From Limnephilus marmoratus (lineage: Eukaryota; Arthropoda; Insecta; Trichoptera; Limnephilidae), in NCBI GenBank assembly GCA_917880885.1, contig OU862908.1, positions 57,495,819 to 57,559,818 of the forward strand: a DNA stretch of 64,000 nucleotides. Direction: 5' to 3'. Positions 1-9,958 of this stretch are shown in pieces. Each line of letters starts with the position of its first letter. Position 1 is the stretch's first letter. The notes below the pieces were generated by a model, which was not told the DNA's origin, ran no database searches, and saw only the letters and a program-made list of their open reading frames with translations. Both the position numbers and the translations under genes were made by a program.

Positions 1-690
1 CTTCATAGCGACTAAATTACCAAGAGCCAGACTACTGATTGACATACCCCCCGCGCCCCTCGGAAAAGTTGCGTTCACATAGGAAGCAAAACAAATATCA
101 ACTTTCTTTTAGGACACCCTGTATACGGCAATGTGGCATCCATACACTTGTCAGAGGAAAGATGAGAATAAACCAGTAATAAAACAGATTCATACGGAGT
201 AAGCATGATAGGTACCTATATTGATATTGAACCACGTAAAATCTTATTATGAATTACGGGTGAAGAGATTATCTTTTCATAATAAGAGTGGTACGCTTAA
301 ATAGTTTGGATGCAAATATTACATGGACGCAGGAAGTAGTATCAGAAAAATATATTATAAATTGCAAGTGGATGGAAGAAAAATCTGATTTGACCCAAGA
401 AGACATAGAGTTCGCAAAAGAACTTAGATAAAGCAGTGATGTCAAGAGTCCTAAAAATATGTATGAATGTGGATGAACAAAGGTAAAGGTGCCAGGACAC
501 AGTTACAGTTGGGTGGCCGTTGTTCCATCCATTAGTGAGAATTATAGAGATTTTTCACAAAATCCTCGCTATTCAAATCATCCAAATAATATTACTCGCA
601 GTGAACAGAGGATCTCGGGTCGTAAAAGGATGTTTCTAATTTTATCTTATTTAGTATATCAAAAACAATTTTTTCTCTAAAATAAAATCA
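1..690. other. no recognisable gene
   Basis: AT-rich sequence with only short open frames. I see no splice-supported exon, RNA gene or repeat that I can name. Confidence 0.5.
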
Positions 691-692
691 TA

Positions 693-853
693 GAGGGCGC
701 ATACATTAATTACGTGAGCAGTTTTTCTTCCAATCTAGACCCCTCCCCCCTTGGTGAGATAAATTTGGGCCACTTCGTATATTCTTTTTAAGTAACTTGA
801 TATTTCGCTGGACCCCCCTCCATTTTGAGCTCATGTAATTAATGTATGCCCCC
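693..853. mobile_element. small MITE with inverted ends
   Basis: The two ends are imperfect inverted repeats of about 25 bp sharing GCATACATTAATTAC then a TGAGC block, with a 2-base indel near the tip. A TA dinucleotide flanks each side (691-692 and 854-855), which fits a Tc1/mariner-type TA target, although a longer target cannot be excluded. The interior holds C-rich runs and no coding capacity. A partial, diverged relative (GTGATTAATGGACGACCCT) appears around 14760-14805. Confidence 0.6.
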
Positions 854-855
854 TA

Positions 856-1490
856 AGCTTTGTAAGTGGGTCCTTAAATATCCACCAACTTAATTATAAA
901 CTATAAATTTTTGACGTAACATTTTTTAAATTTTGAAATAAGGAATTGTAGGATTTGTCCAAAGCAATATCACCATCTCATTAACAATTATTTATTCAAT
1001 TCCTTAAGCTGGTAGGAACCATAAAAATGTCCGCCATCACCATCCACCATCCACCATCTTGTACAGGAACGTAACAAACAAGTTTACGGACAGATGAAAT
1101 GCCGAATTATCGAGTCAAAATAGAACAAATCTTCTGTCAGCTAACCCTCCATCAAGCACGAGCAACGTCTTTGGCTTAGTTAGTTTTTAAAATATTAACA
1201 AATAATTTTTCAAATATTATGTAATATATAATTTTATCATACTACTGTGGCGTGTATAAAGGAAAGGGCATGCTAAATTAAAAGTTACACGCGTAAATAA
1301 TAAAGGTAATAAAATCCAGAGCATGAGACATAATAAAACTCTCAACTTGAAAAACAAGATTTATTAATTTACAATAACAATCATAGATGTTATTTGATAT
1401 TGTAATATATTGTTAAATTATTGAGAGTTAAATCTACAGGGTCGTGCCTTACCTCGAAGAGAGAAGGTATTTGTAAAAGTAAGTTGATGT
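856..1490. other. no recognisable gene
   Basis: AT-rich. It contains a short (CCATCA)-like run near 1034-1060 and nothing else I can support. Confidence 0.5.
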
Positions 1491-1492
1491 AA

Positions 1493-1645
1493 GGGAACGT
1501 ACCCATACTACGTGACCAACTTTTTGCAATTTTTAACCCCCCCCGGTGACCAAAATCCTAAGCAACCCGCCGCTCATTTGTATGGAGCGTGACATTTTGA
1601 AGACCCCCCCCCCCTAAACGTGTCACGTAGTATGGGTACGTTCCC
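1493..1645. mobile_element. Harbinger-type MITE, copy 1
   Basis: A 153-bp element with near-perfect terminal inverted repeats beginning GGGAACGTACCCATACTACG. It is flanked by TAA at 1490-1492 and 1646-1648, the 3-bp TWA target duplication typical of PIF/Harbinger elements. The interior has two C-homopolymer tracts and no ORF. A nearly identical copy lies at 35640-35800. Confidence 0.8.
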
Positions 1646-1687
1646 TAACGTATGTTGTATTTTAAAATGACTCTAAGTAGTTAAAAG

Positions 1688-3473
1688 TTGTTTTTTAAAG
1701 AGTTTTATTAAATGTACATTTGTTACTTAAATTTAATTTTTCCGCGACCGGTTTCGATACAACCGTATCATTCACGAGCAGAATTAAAACTAACTTAAAA
1801 ATTAAATGCAAGTACCAAAGATTAATTAGGTGGGAGTAGTGGGAGGGATGATTTTGGGGGGAGGGGGAAAGCGGTGGGAGGAGTCAATATTACACGGAAA
1901 CATGGTTAGTAGAGGAGATTTGCAAGGGGCTATTATTTTATTCACTAAATTAATTTTAGATTAAATTTTTTTGTTTATTTCGAGCGTTTCTAAAGCGCAA
2001 AGATTAAAGTAAGAGTTTATATTGCAATGTTTAAATTTTGTTTTTTCTTTATTGAAGCTATGGCCTGACTCTATTAAATGATTCGCAAATTCGGAGTAAT
2101 TATTGTTTCGTAAACAAAGTTCATGTTCCCTGATTCTAGTTTTGAAATTTCTAGTTGTCATACCTACATACTGTGCGTCACAATCGTTACATTCTAAAGT
2201 GTATATCCCGTTTTTTTCAAACTTATTAGAAACATCCTTATTATTTATCAAATTTTTAATTTTAGAATTAGTATAGAAAGCTGGGGAAATATGATCTGGT
2301 AATAAACGGGATATTTTTAAGGATAAATCGCCTGTAAAAAGGAGTTTTTTATATATTGGGTAGTTACCAGGTTTGCTCATATTATTACCACTATAAATGT
2401 ACTTTTTTGTTAAAAAATTTGCTTGTTTCTTATTAACTAAGCGGTCAATTATTTCAGGTTTATATCCATTGTTCGTGGCTATCTGTTTTATAATGTTAAT
2501 TTCATTATTATAATTATCATTGTTTAAAGGGACATTAATAGCGCGATGTATCATTGAGTTGAAGGAGGCGAGTTTATGTGATAAAGGGTGAAGTGAAGTA
2601 GACGGTATAACACAATCAGTGTGCGTAGGTTTTCTGTATATATTAAAAACACACTTATTTTTATCTAAATTGATATTTAAATCTAAGAAATTTAAATTGT
2701 TGTTATCATTATGTTCCAGTGTAAATTTTATATTTTGGTGAAGGTTATTAATAAAAGTGAGAAAGTTGTCTAATTGTCTGTTACTACCTGACCAAATTAC
2801 AAATACGTCATCAACATACCTAAACCATACAAAAATATTAGATAATAGGGAAAGTCCACAATCGAATAATTTGTTTTCAAAGGAGTTCATAAATATCTCA
2901 GCGAACAATGGGGAGGCGGGATTCCCCATTGGAAGGCCATTATGTTGTTTGTATAATTTATCATTAAAGGCAAAATAGTTTTGATTAATGCAAATTTCTA
3001 AGAGAGTGGACATTTCCTTTACAATGGCTCGATCTAAATGGGAATTATTTAAAATTAGGTTTTTACATTCATTAGTGGGAATACTGGGAAACAGATTGAC
3101 AACGTCAAATGAAACTAATTTACTGTTGCTAGGAATATCTAAATCTTTGATTTTATCGATTAACTCCAAACTGTTTTTAATTGAGCGATGTGATGTGAAT
3201 AATTTATTGGATTTGAACAAAGATACAAATTTAGAACATATATTATAATTGGGGCTAGAATAAGCAGGAACAACAGGTCTGATAGGTATATCTTGTTTAT
3301 GAATTTTCGCCAAACCATACAGTTTAGGTGGCTGAGGATTGGTCAATACTAGAGTGTTATATTTAGGTTTTCCGCAAATTAAAGGACAGCTCTTAATTGT
3401 CTCCTTGACGTCTTCTTGAAACTTTTTTGTGGGGTCTTTTAGAAGGGTTGTAAAATTATCACTCTTTAAAAAA
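1688..3473 (-). mobile_element. Penelope-like element, left arm of palindrome
   Basis: This is the minus-oriented half of a 3,612-bp inverted repeat. The arm is 1,786 bp and matches 3514-5299 base for base except for scattered substitutions. The 3' untranslated part (1688-1960) contains a GATAC-hairpin-GTATC-GAAACC stretch typical of PLE 3' ends. The copy is 5' truncated at the palindrome centre: the reverse transcriptase begins inside its N-terminal region. Confidence 0.85.
1961..3346 (-). CDS. Penelope-like RT with GIY-YIG endonuclease, left copy (partial)
   Basis: PLEs make one protein that reverse-transcribes their RNA and nicks the target through a GIY-YIG nuclease. Visible reverse transcriptase motifs are the SFDVVNLFPSIP block (motif A Asp about residue 81), GLPMGNPASP (about 138-147) and YVDD (177-180). 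The nuclease follows with GIYTLECNDC and YVGMTTR (about 380-399), two cysteines and the ANHLIESGH segment. The marked start is a TTG; the frame is open upstream to the palindrome centre near 3472, so the real N-terminus is missing. The protein stops at NKKI because a substitution makes a TAA, about 45 residues before the end of the right-arm copy. Residue 126 is Ala here and Thr on the right. Family assignment is firm; a functional product is unlikely because of the truncation. Confidence 0.85.
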   Translation of the reverse strand: MTNPQPPKLYGLAKIHKQDIPIRPVVPAYSSPNYNICSKFVSLFKSNKLFTSHRSIKNSLELIDKIKDLDIPSNSKLVSFDVVNLFPSIPTNECKNLILNNSHLDRAIVKEMSTLLEICINQNYFAFNDKLYKQHNGLPMGNPASPLFAEIFMNSFENKLFDCGLSLLSNIFVWFRYVDDVFVIWSGSNRQLDNFLTFINNLHQNIKFTLEHNDNNNLNFLDLNINLDKNKCVFNIYRKPTHTDCVIPSTSLHPLSHKLASFNSMIHRAINVPLNNDNYNNEINIIKQIATNNGYKPEIIDRLVNKKQANFLTKKYIYSGNNMSKPGNYPIYKKLLFTGDLSLKISRLLPDHISPAFYTNSKIKNLINNKDVSNKFEKNGIYTLECNDCDAQYVGMTTRNFKTRIREHELCLRNNNYSEFANHLIESGHSFNKEKTKFKHCNINSYFNLCALETLEINKKI

Positions 3474-3513
3474 GAAAACAGACTATATATACTATATTAA
3501 AAAAAGTCGAAGA
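3474..3513. other. 40-bp spacer at palindrome centre
   Basis: AT-rich unpaired loop between the two PLE arms. It contains TATATATACTATATT and no repeat of either arm. Confidence 0.7.
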
Positions 3514-3640
3514 TTTTTTAAAGAGTGATAATTTTACAACCCTTCTAAAAGACCCCACAAAATAGTTTCAAGAAGACGTCAAGGAGACAATTAAGAGCTG
3601 TCCTTTAATTTGCGGAAAACCTAAATATAACACTCTAGTA

Positions 3641-5161
3641 TTGACCAATCCTCAGCCACCTAAACTGTATGGTTTGGCGAAAATTCATAAACAAGATATA
3701 CCTATCAGACCTGTTGTTCCTGCTTATTCTAGCCCCAATTATAATATATGTTCTAAATTTGTATCTTTGTTCAAATCCAATAAATTATTCACATCACATC
3801 GCTCAATTAAAAACAGTTTGGAGTTAATCGATAAAATCAAAGATTTAGATATTCCTAGCAACAGTAAATTAGTTTCATTTGACGTTGTCAATCTGTTTCC
3901 CAGTATTCCCACTAATGAATGTAAAAACCTAATTTTAAATAATTCCCATTTAGATCGAGCCATTGTAAAGGAAATGTCCACTCTCTTAGAAATTTGCATT
4001 AATCAAAACTATTTTACCTTTAATGATAAATTATACAAACAACATAATGGCCTTCCAATGGGGAATCCCGCCTCCCCATTGTTCGCTGAGATATTTATGA
4101 ACTCCTTTGAAAACAAATTATTCGATTGTGGACTTTCCCTATTATCTAATATTTTTGTATGGTTTAGGTATGTTGATGACGTATTTGTAATTTGGTCAGG
4201 TAGTAACAGACAATTAGACAACTTTCTCACTTTTATTAATAACCTTCACCAAAATATAAAATTTACACTGGAACATAATGATAACAACAATTTAAATTTC
4301 TTAGATTTAAATATCAATTTAGATAAAAATAAGTGTGTTTTTAATATATACAGAAAACCTACGCACACTGATTGTGTTATACCGTCTACTTCACTTCACC
4401 CTTTATCACATAAACTCGCCTCCTTCAACTCAATGATACATCGCGCTATTAATGTCCCTTTAAACAATGATAATTATAATAATGAAATTAACATTATAAA
4501 ACAGATAGCCACGAACAATGGATATAAACCTGAAATAATTGACCGCTTAGTTAATAAGAAACAAGCAAATTTTTTAACAAAAAAGTACATTTATAGTGGT
4601 AATAATATGAGCAAACCTGGTAACTACCCAATATATAAAAAACTCCTTTTTACAGGCGATTTATCCTTAAAAATATCCCGTTTATTACCAGATCATATTT
4701 CCCCAGCTTTCTATACTAATTCTAAAATTAAAAATTTGATAAATAATAAGGATGTTTCTAATAAGTTTGAAAAAAACGGGATATACACTTTAGAATGTAA
4801 CGATTGTGACGCACAGTATGTAGGTATGACAACTAGAAATTTCAAAACTAGAATCAGGGAACATGAACTTTGTTTACGAAACAATAATTACTCCGAATTT
4901 GCGAATCATTTAATAGAGTCAGGCCATAGCTTCAATAAAGAAAAAACAAAATTTAAACATTGCAATATAAACTCTTACTTTAATCTTTGCGCTTTAGAAA
5001 CGCTCGAAATAAACAAAAAAATTAAATCTAAAATTAATTTAGTGAATAAAATAATAGCCCCTTGCAAATCTCCTCTACTAACCATGTTTCCGTGTAATAT
5101 TGACTCCTCCCACCGCTTTCCCCCTCCCCCCAAAATCATCCCTCCCACTACTCCCACCTAA
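3641..5161 (+). CDS. Penelope-like RT with GIY-YIG endonuclease, right copy (partial)
   Basis: Same protein as the left-arm copy. Motif A Asp is at about residue 81, the GLPMGNPASP block at 138-147, YVDD at 177-180, the GIY motif at 380-382, a CxxC pair at 386/389, YVG at 393-395 and conserved Arg at 399 and 404. The C-terminus runs through to a proline-rich tail ending PTTPT. The marked start is TTG. Reading upstream, the frame hits a TAG at 3563-3565 where the left arm has a Lys codon (AAG); beyond that it is open to 3515. So this arm carries an early stop and the left arm a late stop. Both copies lack the N-terminal third expected of PLE proteins. Likely inactive, but very young. Confidence 0.85.
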   Translation: MTNPQPPKLYGLAKIHKQDIPIRPVVPAYSSPNYNICSKFVSLFKSNKLFTSHRSIKNSLELIDKIKDLDIPSNSKLVSFDVVNLFPSIPTNECKNLILNNSHLDRAIVKEMSTLLEICINQNYFTFNDKLYKQHNGLPMGNPASPLFAEIFMNSFENKLFDCGLSLLSNIFVWFRYVDDVFVIWSGSNRQLDNFLTFINNLHQNIKFTLEHNDNNNLNFLDLNINLDKNKCVFNIYRKPTHTDCVIPSTSLHPLSHKLASFNSMIHRAINVPLNNDNYNNEINIIKQIATNNGYKPEIIDRLVNKKQANFLTKKYIYSGNNMSKPGNYPIYKKLLFTGDLSLKISRLLPDHISPAFYTNSKIKNLINNKDVSNKFEKNGIYTLECNDCDAQYVGMTTRNFKTRIREHELCLRNNNYSEFANHLIESGHSFNKEKTKFKHCNINSYFNLCALETLEINKKIKSKINLVNKIIAPCKSPLLTMFPCNIDSSHRFPPPPKIIPPTTPT

Positions 5162-5204
5162 TTAATCTTTGGTACTTGCATTTAATTTTTAAGTTAGTTT
5201 TAAT

Positions 5205-5250
5205 TCTGCTCGTGAATGATACGATTGTATCGAAACCGGTCGCGGAAAAA
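5205..5250 (+). ncRNA. hammerhead-like motif in PLE 3' end
   Basis: Reads GTGAAT, then a GATAC/GTATC stem with a short loop, then GAAACC. PLEs are known to carry hammerhead ribozymes in their terminal repeats (Cervera and De la Peña). The first box departs from CUGANGA, so self-cleavage is doubtful. The mirror copy lies at 1737-1782 on the minus strand. Confidence 0.4.
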
Positions 5251-5299
5251 TTAAATTTAAGTAACAAATGTACATTTAATAAAACTCTTTAAAAAACAA

Positions 5300-6000
5300 A
5301 ATGTCTAGAAATTGTTACATAGTTAATGCCCAAGAAATACAAAAAATAGTTAAAAGTTAATGCGGGCGCAATCCTAATTTTATAGACAAATTAGGAAAAC
5401 TACAAAAAAGCTAAATTGATAGATAAACCATGGTAATAATAAATTAAAATTAAAACTACATTACGAAGAATCGTGGAGAGCTTCCATTGTGTTCCCTGTG
5501 TGAGCTCCGTGACCGGCTTCCCAAAGCCGCTCCGTCAAGTGTTGGTAGGTCCGCACCGCCCGCTTCCAGAAAGAAACTGAATCTTCTTTCGTAAATTGTG
5601 CTCTCAAGACCCGCGTCAGCCGGCAAGGTCACGTAGTTGTGTACTAGTGATGTGCAACTTGCACTTGTGATGTGACGGAAGCGTTGCCACTGCTACACTA
5701 CAAGAAAGTTAGTTGAATAACTATGAACATCTAAACTTTTCATTTATTACATCGTAGTATATATGTCATAGTCAAAGGTCGATATGCAGTCTCTTCGTGG
5801 AATGATTATAGGCACTACTGCACCACCCACCATTAAATGTTGCTTTTACTTTCCAAAATACACTCATCAAAGAATACAATACATTACATATTAATATTAA
5901 AATATTTTTCAGGATTAAATAGTATGTGTTCACAATTATGTCCTCTGCGTGCGAACTCTTTCTAAATGTCTTTAAATGAACAATAAACAGTGTTAATTTC
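5300..6000. other. no recognisable gene; GC-richer patch
   Basis: About 5460-5700 is clearly richer in G+C than its surroundings, without a convincing ORF. The cause is unknown: it could be a promoter-like patch or an old repeat. Confidence 0.4.
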
Positions 6001-6262
6001 AAGCGACCTCCCAGGTAAGTATGTTCCTGTTTTCATTATTTTTTAGGCAGCATCGCGTTCATTAGTCAAAATATTGTACATTTTCGTATCGGTGATCAAT
6101 GAACCGGTGTATGCAATTTTTAGCCCTAAGTTGTTTTTAATTGTTTGTCTAGCTTGTAGTCTTTTTTTAGATTTTAGAAATGTATTATAAGTTTGTACAG
6201 CGCCCTTGAGGTGATTTTTCACAAAAACGGCGCTATATAAATCATCCAAGTATTATTATTAT
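6000..6262 (+). repeat. LINE/SINE 3'-end-like repeat with (ATT)n tail
   Basis: The block TACAGCGCCCTTGAGGTG ... GGCGCTATATAAATC followed by (ATT)6 recurs in reverse at about 61605-61690. A conserved 3' end plus a trinucleotide tail fits the 3' end of a non-LTR retroelement or a SINE that borrows it. No coding sequence is visible upstream. Confidence 0.5.
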
Positions 6263-6865
6263 TATTATTGACGAAAGCCTTCGGGCTAACCCCAGAAAAG
6301 TCAGTCCTGAGGATGGACTAGTAAAACCTAGGAGCGCCGGAGCTTCGAGGATTGACTATAACATATATATAACCCGAACTCTAGTTCAAATGTATGGTTA
6401 TTTAGGAATGTAATACACTAAAGGAATAGAAGTAGCAAACTCAGATAAAAATAATCTGTACTATCTGCTTTTCAAAGTAAAAAATAACCGACCTGGGTCT
6501 AGGTTTTCTGATTAAAAATATGGGCAGAGGCCACCCTATTTATAGGGGCTTTGACTAGACCTGGATTAGGCCCGGGCTGCATTCGAGCGATATGGCTTTT
6601 ACCTAAAACCTGGTATTCTCGGGCCAATATATATTCGGCCTTGCTAAACAATCCTTATTTATATCGAACTTCTTTGAATAAGTTAACCTTCCACATGAAG
6701 TAAAGTACACTCGACTTATTCGGGCAAGTTTCAAAAGGAGATTCTAGTACGATTGCGAAAACGAACTTACTTGCGAAAATTAGAATGTTTTAAGTGATAT
6801 GTAACAGAGATATCATTCAAGCATGAAGTTTTAAGAGATTTTGAATCTCCGTTGCTTCATATTTA
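6263..6865. other. no recognisable gene
   Basis: Non-coding AT-rich DNA. A CTGAGGATGG ... AAAACC block near 6306-6335 vaguely recalls the hammerhead-like signature seen elsewhere but lacks a clear stem. Confidence 0.4.
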
Positions 6866-8135
6866 TTTTATTTTATTTTATTTATTTATTTATTTGTTTG
6901 TTTACGCCTTGATGGCTTTTACTTATAAAATAAATTGTACAGGAGCATTATAACAAGTATGCAGTATCATAAGTATATGGTACATAAAATGATAAACAGA
7001 GCTAGAAAGATATAAGTAGGTTTAACATAAGTAGGTATTAATATTCAAGTAATTGTTTACAAAGGAGTTCAACCAGCTGATTCGTATAGGGCTCACGCTA
7101 CATTATATTCAATAATTATTGTCACAATATCACACAAAATGTGATTCCAAATATACTTGAAGCATACCGGTATTGCAGTGGTGTAAAACATTTTTAACAT
7201 TAATATAAAAGTAGGTAATTTTCTTGTAATTAATTACTATTATAATTTTTTTTTAATTATAATTTTTTTGCTATCATAAATGTACGTATGTTTGTTATTA
7301 TTATGAAAAAGAAAAAAAAAGAAAAGGTACACAGTATACACTTATACACTTACTTATTTACATATGTAAATAAGTAAGTAGGTACTATGAATGTAGTTAT
7401 CATGAATGTAGTTACAGAGCAGTGGGTATTAAGTTTGTTACTGTTAACAATGTGAAACATTTAAGGATTTTTACATTAGTTTGTTATTATCAGGAAAAAA
7501 ATAAAATAAAAGGTACACAGCAATTACATATATGTATAAAGAAGTAAGTAGATACTATGAAAGTAGTTACAGAGCAATGGGTATTAAATTTATTACTTTT
7601 AACAATCTGGTACATTTAAGGATTTTTGCATCTGCATACATATACGCTTTTTGAAGGAAGCGATGTTTTTATAAAAAAGTATATCGACAGAGCAAGTTTC
7701 ATTCCCCACACGATGCAATCTCTGAAGACAAGAGTTGAACATAAAATTAGTGCGAGAAGCAACTACGTTAAATGGAGCATGGAGTCTGGTGTTGTAATTG
7801 TTAGGTACTTGATAATTTATCATGTTCACAAGTTCAGGGCTATCCAAATATCCGTTGATAATTTTAAATAATAATAAAACATCACAGATTTTTCTTCGCT
7901 GTGACAATTCGGGTAATTTAAGCAATTGCATTAAATAATTATAATTTAAATTTTCTATTGGAATTTTTAATTTGTAATTTATATGCCTTAAAAATTTATG
8001 TTGTACTCTTTCAATTTTGTGTAAATGCACATTGTATAATGGCGACCAGAGAGAGGAATTATACTCAAGAATACTTCTGACTAGCGTTATGTATAGAGTT
8101 TTGATTGTATTAGTATGCATTAGATTCATATGGAA
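6866..8135 (-). mobile_element. 5'-truncated LINE with long 3' UTR
   Basis: Minus-strand insertion ending in a (TAAA)/(CAAA)-type tail at 6866-6903, next to a GCCATCAAGGCG block. Upstream is a roughly 700-bp 3' UTR and the C-terminal part of a LINE protein (7599-8129). The UTR holds an imperfect internal direct duplication: about 7305-7475 resembles 7495-7630. The element breaks off near 8135, before any catalytic reverse transcriptase motif. Confidence 0.7.
7599..8129 (-). CDS. LINE protein C-terminal fragment (after RT)
   Basis: 176 residues. The start TLYITLVRSILEYNSSLWSP, followed by HKIERVQHKFLRHI, is the post-reverse-transcriptase region shared by CR1/Jockey-group LINEs, where the Tyr-x-x-Leu-Val-Arg and Glu-Arg-Val-Gln signatures occur. 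Catalytic motifs A-C lie upstream in intact elements and are absent here, so this is a dead-on-arrival 5'-truncated copy. The reading frame is uninterrupted, which suggests modest age. A relative of the same lineage is at 42832-43319. The clade is not certain. Confidence 0.65.
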   Translation of the reverse strand: MNLMHTNTIKTLYITLVRSILEYNSSLWSPLYNVHLHKIERVQHKFLRHINYKLKIPIENLNYNYLMQLLKLPELSQRRKICDVLLLFKIINGYLDSPELVNMINYQVPNNYNTRLHAPFNVVASRTNFMFNSCLQRLHRVGNETCSVDILFYKNIASFKKRICMQMQKSLNVPDC

Positions 8136-8199
8136 TCAAATGAATCATTCATAAAACAACCTTAAATATGGCGATGTCAGATTGGTAATATATTGTTCA

Positions 8200-8480
8200 C
8201 AAAGGAGTGCTGGTACCAACTCTGATGTATGACAGTGAGGCATGCGGAACTGGCAGAGAAAAGATGAAAGTTGACTGAATGCCGTAGAACCCTGAGGCGT
8301 GTGAAAACCACGTATGATCGAGTAAGGCAAGGTTGATGTAAGGGTAATAAGTAAGATTAAAAGAGGGAAGCTCAGATGATTTGGGCACGTAGAACAAATG
8401 AATTAAAAAATGAGAATATATGACACAAATGTGAATGATAGAAGAAATCGGGGGCTCCCAAATAAGTCATGGCACGATCA
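8200..8480 (+). pseudogene. decayed RTE-like LINE C-terminus
   Basis: Plus-strand fragments read KRGKLRWFGHVEQMN and NDRRNRGLPNKSWHDQM, split by stops and shifts. The LRWFGHVERM plus GRP-x-W-D pattern marks the C-terminal end of RTE/BovB-type retroelement proteins. The TLYD-SEA-like start near 8226 (MYDSEAC) fits the same family. No catalytic motif remains. It abuts a tRNA-derived SINE at 8483. Confidence 0.6.
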
Positions 8481-8482
8481 AA

Positions 8483-8850
8483 TGGTAGTCCAGTGGCTAA
8501 AGCTGGGTCCACACATGTTCTTTTGTCCGTTCCGTTCCTCCGTTCCGTACCTCCGTTCCGTATCAATAACTCTGGACGCAAGTAAAAATAGCCCGTACCT
8601 CCGCAACGCCTTTGAACGGGCCGAATAAACCGACTCCCGATGGATCGGGGCGTACCTCTACCCGTAACGTACCTCCGTAACACCGTACCGTTCCGAACGG
8701 GCGTCCAAACTAGCGTTCTTGATCACGACGCTGATACGGAACGGAGGAACGGAACGGGCAAAAGAACATGTGTGGACCCAGCTTAAGACTCTTGACTCAC
8801 ATTCCGGAGGTCGCGGGTTCGAACCCGGCATGCGCAAATAAATTTTATTT
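8483..8850 (+). mobile_element. tRNA-derived SINE interrupted by a MITE
   Basis: The A-box-like TGGTAGTCCAGTGGCTAA is at 8483-8500 and the B-box GGTTCGAACCC at 8816-8826, followed by CGGCATGCGC. The two promoter halves are separated by a 283-bp MITE (8501-8783). Removing the MITE and one TAA brings them to normal SINE spacing. Related SINE copies are at 14183-14262 and 42564-42655. Confidence 0.7.
8501..8783. mobile_element. Harbinger-type MITE nested in SINE
   Basis: Long terminal inverted repeats begin AGCTGGGTCCACACATGTTC and extend about 45 bp with few mismatches. TAA occurs on both sides (8498-8500 and 8784-8786), a TWA target duplication as in PIF/Harbinger elements. The interior is rich in CCGTTCCGT-type words and TACCTCCG repeats. 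There is no transposase, so it depends on an element elsewhere. Confidence 0.75.
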
Positions 8851-8892
8851 GATTAATTTGTGTTATTTCGCAATTAATTCATTTAAAATAAT

Positions 8893-9170
8893 ATATAGTA
8901 CCTATATTTGCGGCATGTTCCAGAGTGGAAGATACTATTAGTATCGCCCTGGTGTAAGACCACCATTCAGAATTGAAACGTTGCTTGAAAATGGCTTTAG
9001 CCGTGTTTAGTGACCAGATCTGAATAGCCAGGTACTTCCCAACCTTCCTCTTCCCCACCTCCTTCCCCTCCCCAATACCTTCAGCCTCACAACATACCCC
9101 AATTGGGGATGCCATAGTCTCACTGGCTCCAGACGGGAGCAGTTGAGATTCTTGTGCGGTATTCACTGTA
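8893..9170 (-). repeat. dispersed family A copy
   Basis: Family A recurs at least ten times in the window. Constant blocks, in this orientation, are TGGAAGATACTATTAGTATC, CACCATTCAGAATTGAAACG, GACCAGATCTGAATAGCCAG and a CCCCAATTGGGG palindrome. No ORF or transposase. Best described as a SINE-like or other non-autonomous element of about 250-280 bp. Confidence 0.65.
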
Positions 9171-9189
9171 AAAAAAAAAAAAAAATGAA

Positions 9190-9335
9190 TCAATTGAGTC
9201 GGGCCATGTAATAGAGTACGTATGAGACATTGTATGACTGTGAATGAGGCGAGGAATGTGCACCAAGACCAATTTTTTTGACGGTCTTTTATCTCTGTCT
9301 ACCCCTGCGAAGAAACGACGTGATGTTTTATTATG
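9190..9335 (+). repeat. dispersed family C copy
   Basis: Begins near GAGTCGGGCCATGT, contains TGAATGAGGCGAGGAATGTG and ends around CTACCCCTGCGAAGAAACG. Shared with 53150-53559 (two copies) and, reversed, with 22850-22990 and 23345-23480. It may be the 3' end of an RTE-like LINE or a SINE; I cannot tell which. Confidence 0.55.
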
Positions 9336-9693
9336 TATTTTTGTACGACGGATTATTCATCCAGTACAAGACTTAAATACAATATCGACACCTTCAAGCA
9401 GAAGACTGCATAGCGATCTGCAGTTCACGTTGGAAAAAAACATTCCAAAAGTAAACGGCAGTCCGTGCATATCAAATATCATTTTCTTGTAAGCAGTCCG
9501 TGTATTTGACTCAATCTTTAAACTTGCACAGACCATTTAAAAATTACGGATAGTTTGAATTGTCAACAAATTAGTTATTTTGAAAATGACAATTAAAACA
9601 ATTTAGGTACATACTTTAATGTTTGAACAAACACTTCAAATTTTGAAAGTGACTAAAAATTCAGAGCAAAATTTTAAATTAATTAATTAATTA
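9336..9693. other. no recognisable gene
   Basis: AT-rich, nothing supported. Confidence 0.5.
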
Positions 9694-9835
9694 CCGATTA
9701 TACTATCTCAGTCTCTCACAGGCTAAATCCTATAGATGTACGTGTTTTTGTCTCTTTTTAGTGTCGCTATTTTTCGTTTCATCGGGTTGCAAATCACAAC
9801 GTTACTAAAAGTTTTCACTTCAAAATGTTTTTTTT
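9694..9835 (+). repeat. dispersed family D copy 1
   Basis: The blocks CTCTCACAGGCTAAATCCTA and GTTTTCACTTCAAAATG recur at 48070-48180 in the same order. Two copies only; the element type is unknown. Confidence 0.5.
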
Positions 9836-9958
9836 TTTTATTTAATTGCAACATGTATTTTCTTTCCCAAAAATGTTAACATAAACCTGTACGAATTTTT
9901 TACATCCATATTATCTGCGGAATATTATTTAAGTTTTATACCTATATTATTTTACATA

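Larger units (their letters stand above)
3514..5299 (+). mobile_element. Penelope-like element, right arm of palindrome
   Basis: Plus-oriented arm, exactly 1,786 bp, matching the left arm without net indels. It holds the same 5'-truncated ORF plus a 3' untranslated region (5162-5299) with the GAATGATACG-hairpin-CGAAACCGG signature near 5211-5245. The two arms end at the same point on both the inner and outer sides, so one inverted duplication explains them better than two separate insertions. Confidence 0.85.

Noticed and set aside
2757..3248. Opposite-strand frames within the PLE arms
   Set aside because: Shadows of the reverse transcriptase frame; they mirror exactly in the other arm.
8372..8683. 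103-codon minus-strand frame
   Set aside because: It crosses the SINE-MITE junction, so it cannot be an old gene, and shows no known motif.
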